Shown here one piece after another: positions 5,794 to 7,425 of a stretch of DNA of 7,425 nucleotides. Under the pieces are notes generated by a model that was given only the letters and a program-made list of their open reading frames with translations, did no database searches and had not been told where the DNA came from. A program made the position numbers and the translations under genes. Positions within the stretch are counted from its first letter, which is position 1. Each line of letters begins with the position of its first letter. The stretch comes from JAFLCA01 sp041907145 (GTDB lineage: Bacteria; Bdellovibrionota_C; UBA2361; JAFLCA01), in the NCBI GenBank assembly GCA_041907145.1, contig JAYRHW010000112.1, positions 1 through 7,425 of the forward strand, read 5' to 3'.

Positions 5794-6963
5794 TTAGGTC
5801 TTGATTCTGGCCTTGATATCGGAAATCGCCTGCAGAAGCTGTTCGATTATTGACTCGGAATGGGAGAATCTAATTACAAATCGGACACTTGCAGCATCAC
5901 TAAGGGTTGTTCCACGTGGAACAACATCACAGAGAAATCCCTTTTGAAAGAGGGCCTCGGCAAATTCAGATGCTATCATGCGACGCTCGAATACGATGGC
6001 AACGATAGGGGACTGCAGCAAAACATCTCGAGTAAGACCGAGCTCCTTCAGACCAGCTCGAAGCCTTGTTGCTCGCTCCAGTACCATTGCTCGCTCGACC
6101 GGCATTAGCTCAAGCGCCTCAATGGCTGCCTGGTTTGATGCAGCAAGCGCAGGTGGTAACGAAGCCTCCACAGTGAACATCCGAGAGCGACTTACAACCA
6201 AATCCCGGAGCAATCGCGAAGTCGCGATTGCTCCACCATAGCCACCAAGACCAAGCGACAGGTCCGAGATCGTGGCAAGAACTCCCTCACGAGATGGAAG
6301 TGCCTCTGCTCTGCCACCACCACGAATTCCGATGCTACCAACTGCATAACTTTCATCGATCACCAGCAGGGCTTGGCCCCGTAAGCAAATCTCAAGTATT
6401 TTCTCCAAGTTGCAGTCCTGCCCGCTGAATGGGGAAAGTGTCTCAACAAAGACAACTCGACGTCTTGCCCCTCTGGACTTTTCAAGTTCCACCGCTAGGG
6501 ACTGGGGATTATCAACGCGAAAATTGTACGTCTGTGCATGGACCAGAAAGGCGGCGTCCCCAACTACTGACTGAGCTGCCTCATCGAAAACTACCGCGTC
6601 TCGCTCAGTCAAAAAATTTGAAAAGAGGGAGAGTGTGGCCTGCGCTCGAGATGAGAAGAGAAGGGCAGCCTCAGTTCCAAAAAAGGAGGCTAGCTTAAAC
6701 TCACAGTTTGCATGGGCATCACGACTGCCCGAGGAGAGGCGAGGGGAGGCAGTGCCCAATCCATCCGCTTCGATCGCTGCGATGGCTGCGCGCTTTACCG
6801 CTGAGTGCTGCGCTAAACCAACAAAGTCGAAGGAGGTAAAATCAAGCACCCGCTTGCCTCGTAGAGCGAGGTAGCCCTGCGGGTAGCAAGCTGCTGCGTG
6901 GGTCTCCCTTGCAAGCCTAAATGCTTGTAATTGCTCGTATTCTTGCTTGAGAAGCGGATCCAT
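5794..6963 (-). CDS. Alpha-oxoamine synthase family homologue lacking the PLP lysine (probable pseudoenzyme)
   Basis: The 389 residues cover a full fold-type I domain of the AONS/KBL/ALAS/serine palmitoyltransferase family, whose active members condense an amino acid with an acyl-CoA. Family landmarks: FTSFDFVGLAQH at 42-53 (usual NYLGL), GLGTASPRLSSGS at 68-80, SFFGTEAALLFSS at 93-105, VIDESYAVGSIG at 201-212, GLGGYGGAIATS at 238-249, and EASLPPALAAS at 266-276. The cofactor site is altered. The T-x-S-K motif reads DLSL, so the Schiff-base lysine is L237. The histidine that stacks on PLP is Q131. The DEAH histidine is Y206, while D203 is kept. SGxxAN is SRAQAT at 105-110. No stop or frameshift breaks the gene, so it looks maintained. 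ATG 6963 is fixed by an in-frame TGA 9 bp upstream; no clear Shine-Dalgarno. It lies in the parA direction with a 65-bp gap. It may be a structural or regulatory partner like SPTLC1; its function is unknown. Confidence 0.9.
   Translation of the reverse strand: MDPLLKQEYEQLQAFRLARETHAAACYPQGYLALRGKRVLDFTSFDFVGLAQHSAVKRAAIAAIEADGLGTASPRLSSGSRDAHANCEFKLASFFGTEAALLFSSRAQATLSLFSNFLTERDAVVFDEAAQSVVGDAAFLVHAQTYNFRVDNPQSLAVELEKSRGARRRVVFVETLSPFSGQDCNLEKILEICLRGQALLVIDESYAVGSIGIRGGGRAEALPSREGVLATISDLSLGLGGYGGAIATSRLLRDLVVSRSRMFTVEASLPPALAASNQAAIEALELMPVERAMVLERATRLRAGLKELGLTRDVLLQSPIVAIVFERRMIASEFAEALFQKGFLCDVVPRGTTLSDAASVRFVIRFSHSESIIEQLLQAISDIKARIKT
5906..5925. promoter_or_regulatory. parS: parS site 3, inside the synthase-like coding region
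   Basis: The 14-bp core at 5909-5922 is identical to the other sites and extends to a perfect 20-bp palindrome. It lies within the coding sequence, where the minus-strand codons GTT-CCA-CGT-GGA-ACA give V348-P349-R350-G351-T352, the family's conserved PxG loop. Its centre is 132 bp from that of parS site 2. Confidence 0.95.
6207..6234. repeat. 28-bp inverted repeat with 13-bp perfect arms inside the synthase-like gene
   Basis: The arms GGAGCAATCGCGA and TCGCGATTGCTCC are perfect reverse complements separated by 2 bp. On the coding strand they encode GAIATSRLL, directly after the glycine-rich motif that lost its lysine. It could act as a protein-binding dyad or a strong mRNA hairpin. There is no U-run after it, so it is not a typical terminator. 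No other inverted repeat noticed in this window, apart from parS, is as good. Confidence 0.85.
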
Positions 6964-7139
6964 AACGGCTCAAGTAGCAGCCCCATTTTCGAAGCGGTAA
7001 AGGGAGCCAAGGATTCAACTATGGCATGAAGCAGAGCAGCAAGCAGCATACGTCCACGAAGACAATGACGCCCCAGGCGATAAGCAAAGGTCTAAGCAGG
7101 CATACTTATGATGGGTTCCTGCCAACTAATAAATGGCTC
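6964..7139. other. Intergenic gap with no supported gene
   Basis: The 176 bp between the HigA-like gene and the synthase homologue contain no convincing promoter, terminator or RNA gene. Short open frames exist on both strands, including a hydrophobic one on the minus strand that lacks an ATG or GTG start, but none resembles a known protein. Confidence 0.5.
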
Positions 7140-7418
7140 CTAGGAGCTTGCAGCATCCTGCTCGGACTTGAGATATGCCTGATAGGCATCCCAACGTCTC
7201 TGCAAATTGGACCAGTATGAAGCGGTTTGACCGACTGCGCGTGCGATGTCTCGGGCGATCTCCTCAGTAATAGTTCCCTGCTCCGCCAGGAGCGCTTCAA
7301 GAATCGGCATCTCAATTTTTGAGACCGAAGCAACCTTCTCGATAGCAATCGCTCGTTTGTTCATAAGCTCACGTAACTCGGCGCCAGGATGCGGTGCCGG
7401 CTTGACGACCCTCTTCAC
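7140..7418 (-). CDS. higA: HigA-family antitoxin / XRE-type DNA-binding protein
   Basis: HigA-type antitoxins bind and neutralise a HigB ribosome-dependent mRNA endonuclease and repress their own promoter. The protein has 92 residues from GTG 7418. It shows the family's N-terminal HPGAELRELM (residues 10-19), a helix-turn-helix of the lambda-repressor class at about 23-55 (IEKVASVSKIEMPILEALL), TITEEIARDIARAVG at 49-63, and the hallmark SYWSNLQRRWDAYQAYL at 67-83. The reading frame stays open to the window edge, so the true start could be further upstream; GTG 7418 gives the expected short lead before HPG. A HigB partner would normally be encoded upstream, beyond 7425, and none is visible in the 176 bp downstream. 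A 12-bp palindrome (7136-7147) covers the stop codon. The family is clear; toxin-antitoxin function is inference, and a stand-alone regulator is possible. Confidence 0.85.
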   Translation of the reverse strand: MKRVVKPAPHPGAELRELMNKRAIAIEKVASVSKIEMPILEALLAEQGTITEEIARDIARAVGQTASYWSNLQRRWDAYQAYLKSEQDAASS

Positions 7419-7425
7419 CTTCGGC

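Noticed and set aside
5794..6963. Annotation as an active 8-amino-7-oxononanoate synthase (bioF) or kbl
   Set aside because: The catalytic lysine and several cofactor contacts are missing and no biotin or threonine-degradation genes are nearby.
6813..7049. Minus-strand 78-codon frame overlapping the start of the synthase homologue
   Set aside because: It overlaps the strongly supported gene by 151 bases in another frame and has no recognisable motif or ribosome binding site.
7030..7110. Short hydrophobic minus-strand frame (LLIAWGVIVFVDVCC) in the gap after the HigA-like gene
   Set aside because: It looks like a membrane peptide, but there is no ATG or GTG start, only a TTG without a Shine-Dalgarno, so chance is the simpler explanation.
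7136..7147. 12-bp palindrome GCTCCTAGGAGC at the HigA-like stop codon as a terminator
   Set aside because: It has no loop and no following U-run; it is noted only as a possible protein site.

Overview
All recognisable genes lie on the minus strand and read from high to low coordinates. The order is: HigA-type antitoxin (7418-7140), degenerate alpha-oxoamine synthase homologue (6963-5794), parA (5728-4928), parB (4880-3882), bactofilin (3699-3223), then ATP synthase b' (3138-2659), b (2647-2063), delta (2049-1507) and alpha (1467 to the left edge, 3' end cut off). The run parA-parB-bactofilin-atpF'-atpF-atpH-atpA, with no F0 a or c genes in front of b', is the arrangement I associate with deltaproteobacteria in the old sense (Geobacter, Bdellovibrio, Myxococcus relatives). 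A bacterium of that broad group is the best guess. Nothing here fixes the species, and the usual mnmG/rsmG genes are not seen upstream of parA. The position is probably near the replication origin, since three parS sites are present, although I see no DnaA boxes.

Region 4880-5925 is a complete ParABS chromosome-segregation cassette. Three identical 14-bp parS cores, GTTCCACGTGGAAC, sit between parA and parB (4911-4924), between the synthase homologue and parA (5777-5790), and inside the coding region of the synthase homologue (5909-5922). ParB should load on these sites as a CTP-dependent clamp and ParA should drive segregation. The bactofilin downstream is a cytoskeletal polymer; in Myxococcus, bactofilins are known to position ParABS, so the linkage may be functional. 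A candidate promoter with 11-bp-phased AGTATC repeats and a leader hairpin lies between parB and the bactofilin gene (3700-3881). It could drive the bactofilin-atp operon independently of parAB.

The most unusual item is the gene at 5794-6963. It clearly has the fold of the AONS/KBL/ALAS/SPT family of PLP enzymes, but the PLP-binding lysine is a leucine (L237) and several other cofactor contacts are replaced, while the frame is intact over 389 codons. It looks like a maintained pseudoenzyme, comparable in kind to the SPTLC1 subunit of eukaryotic serine palmitoyltransferase. The same gene carries a perfect parS site within its conserved PRGT motif and a 28-bp inverted repeat with 13-bp perfect arms just after the lost lysine motif.

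The left 3.1 kb is a conventional F1F0 ATP synthase operon segment with short gaps and good ribosome binding sites for most genes. No RNA genes, insertion sequences or CRISPR arrays were seen, and no gene-free stretch exceeds 300 bases.
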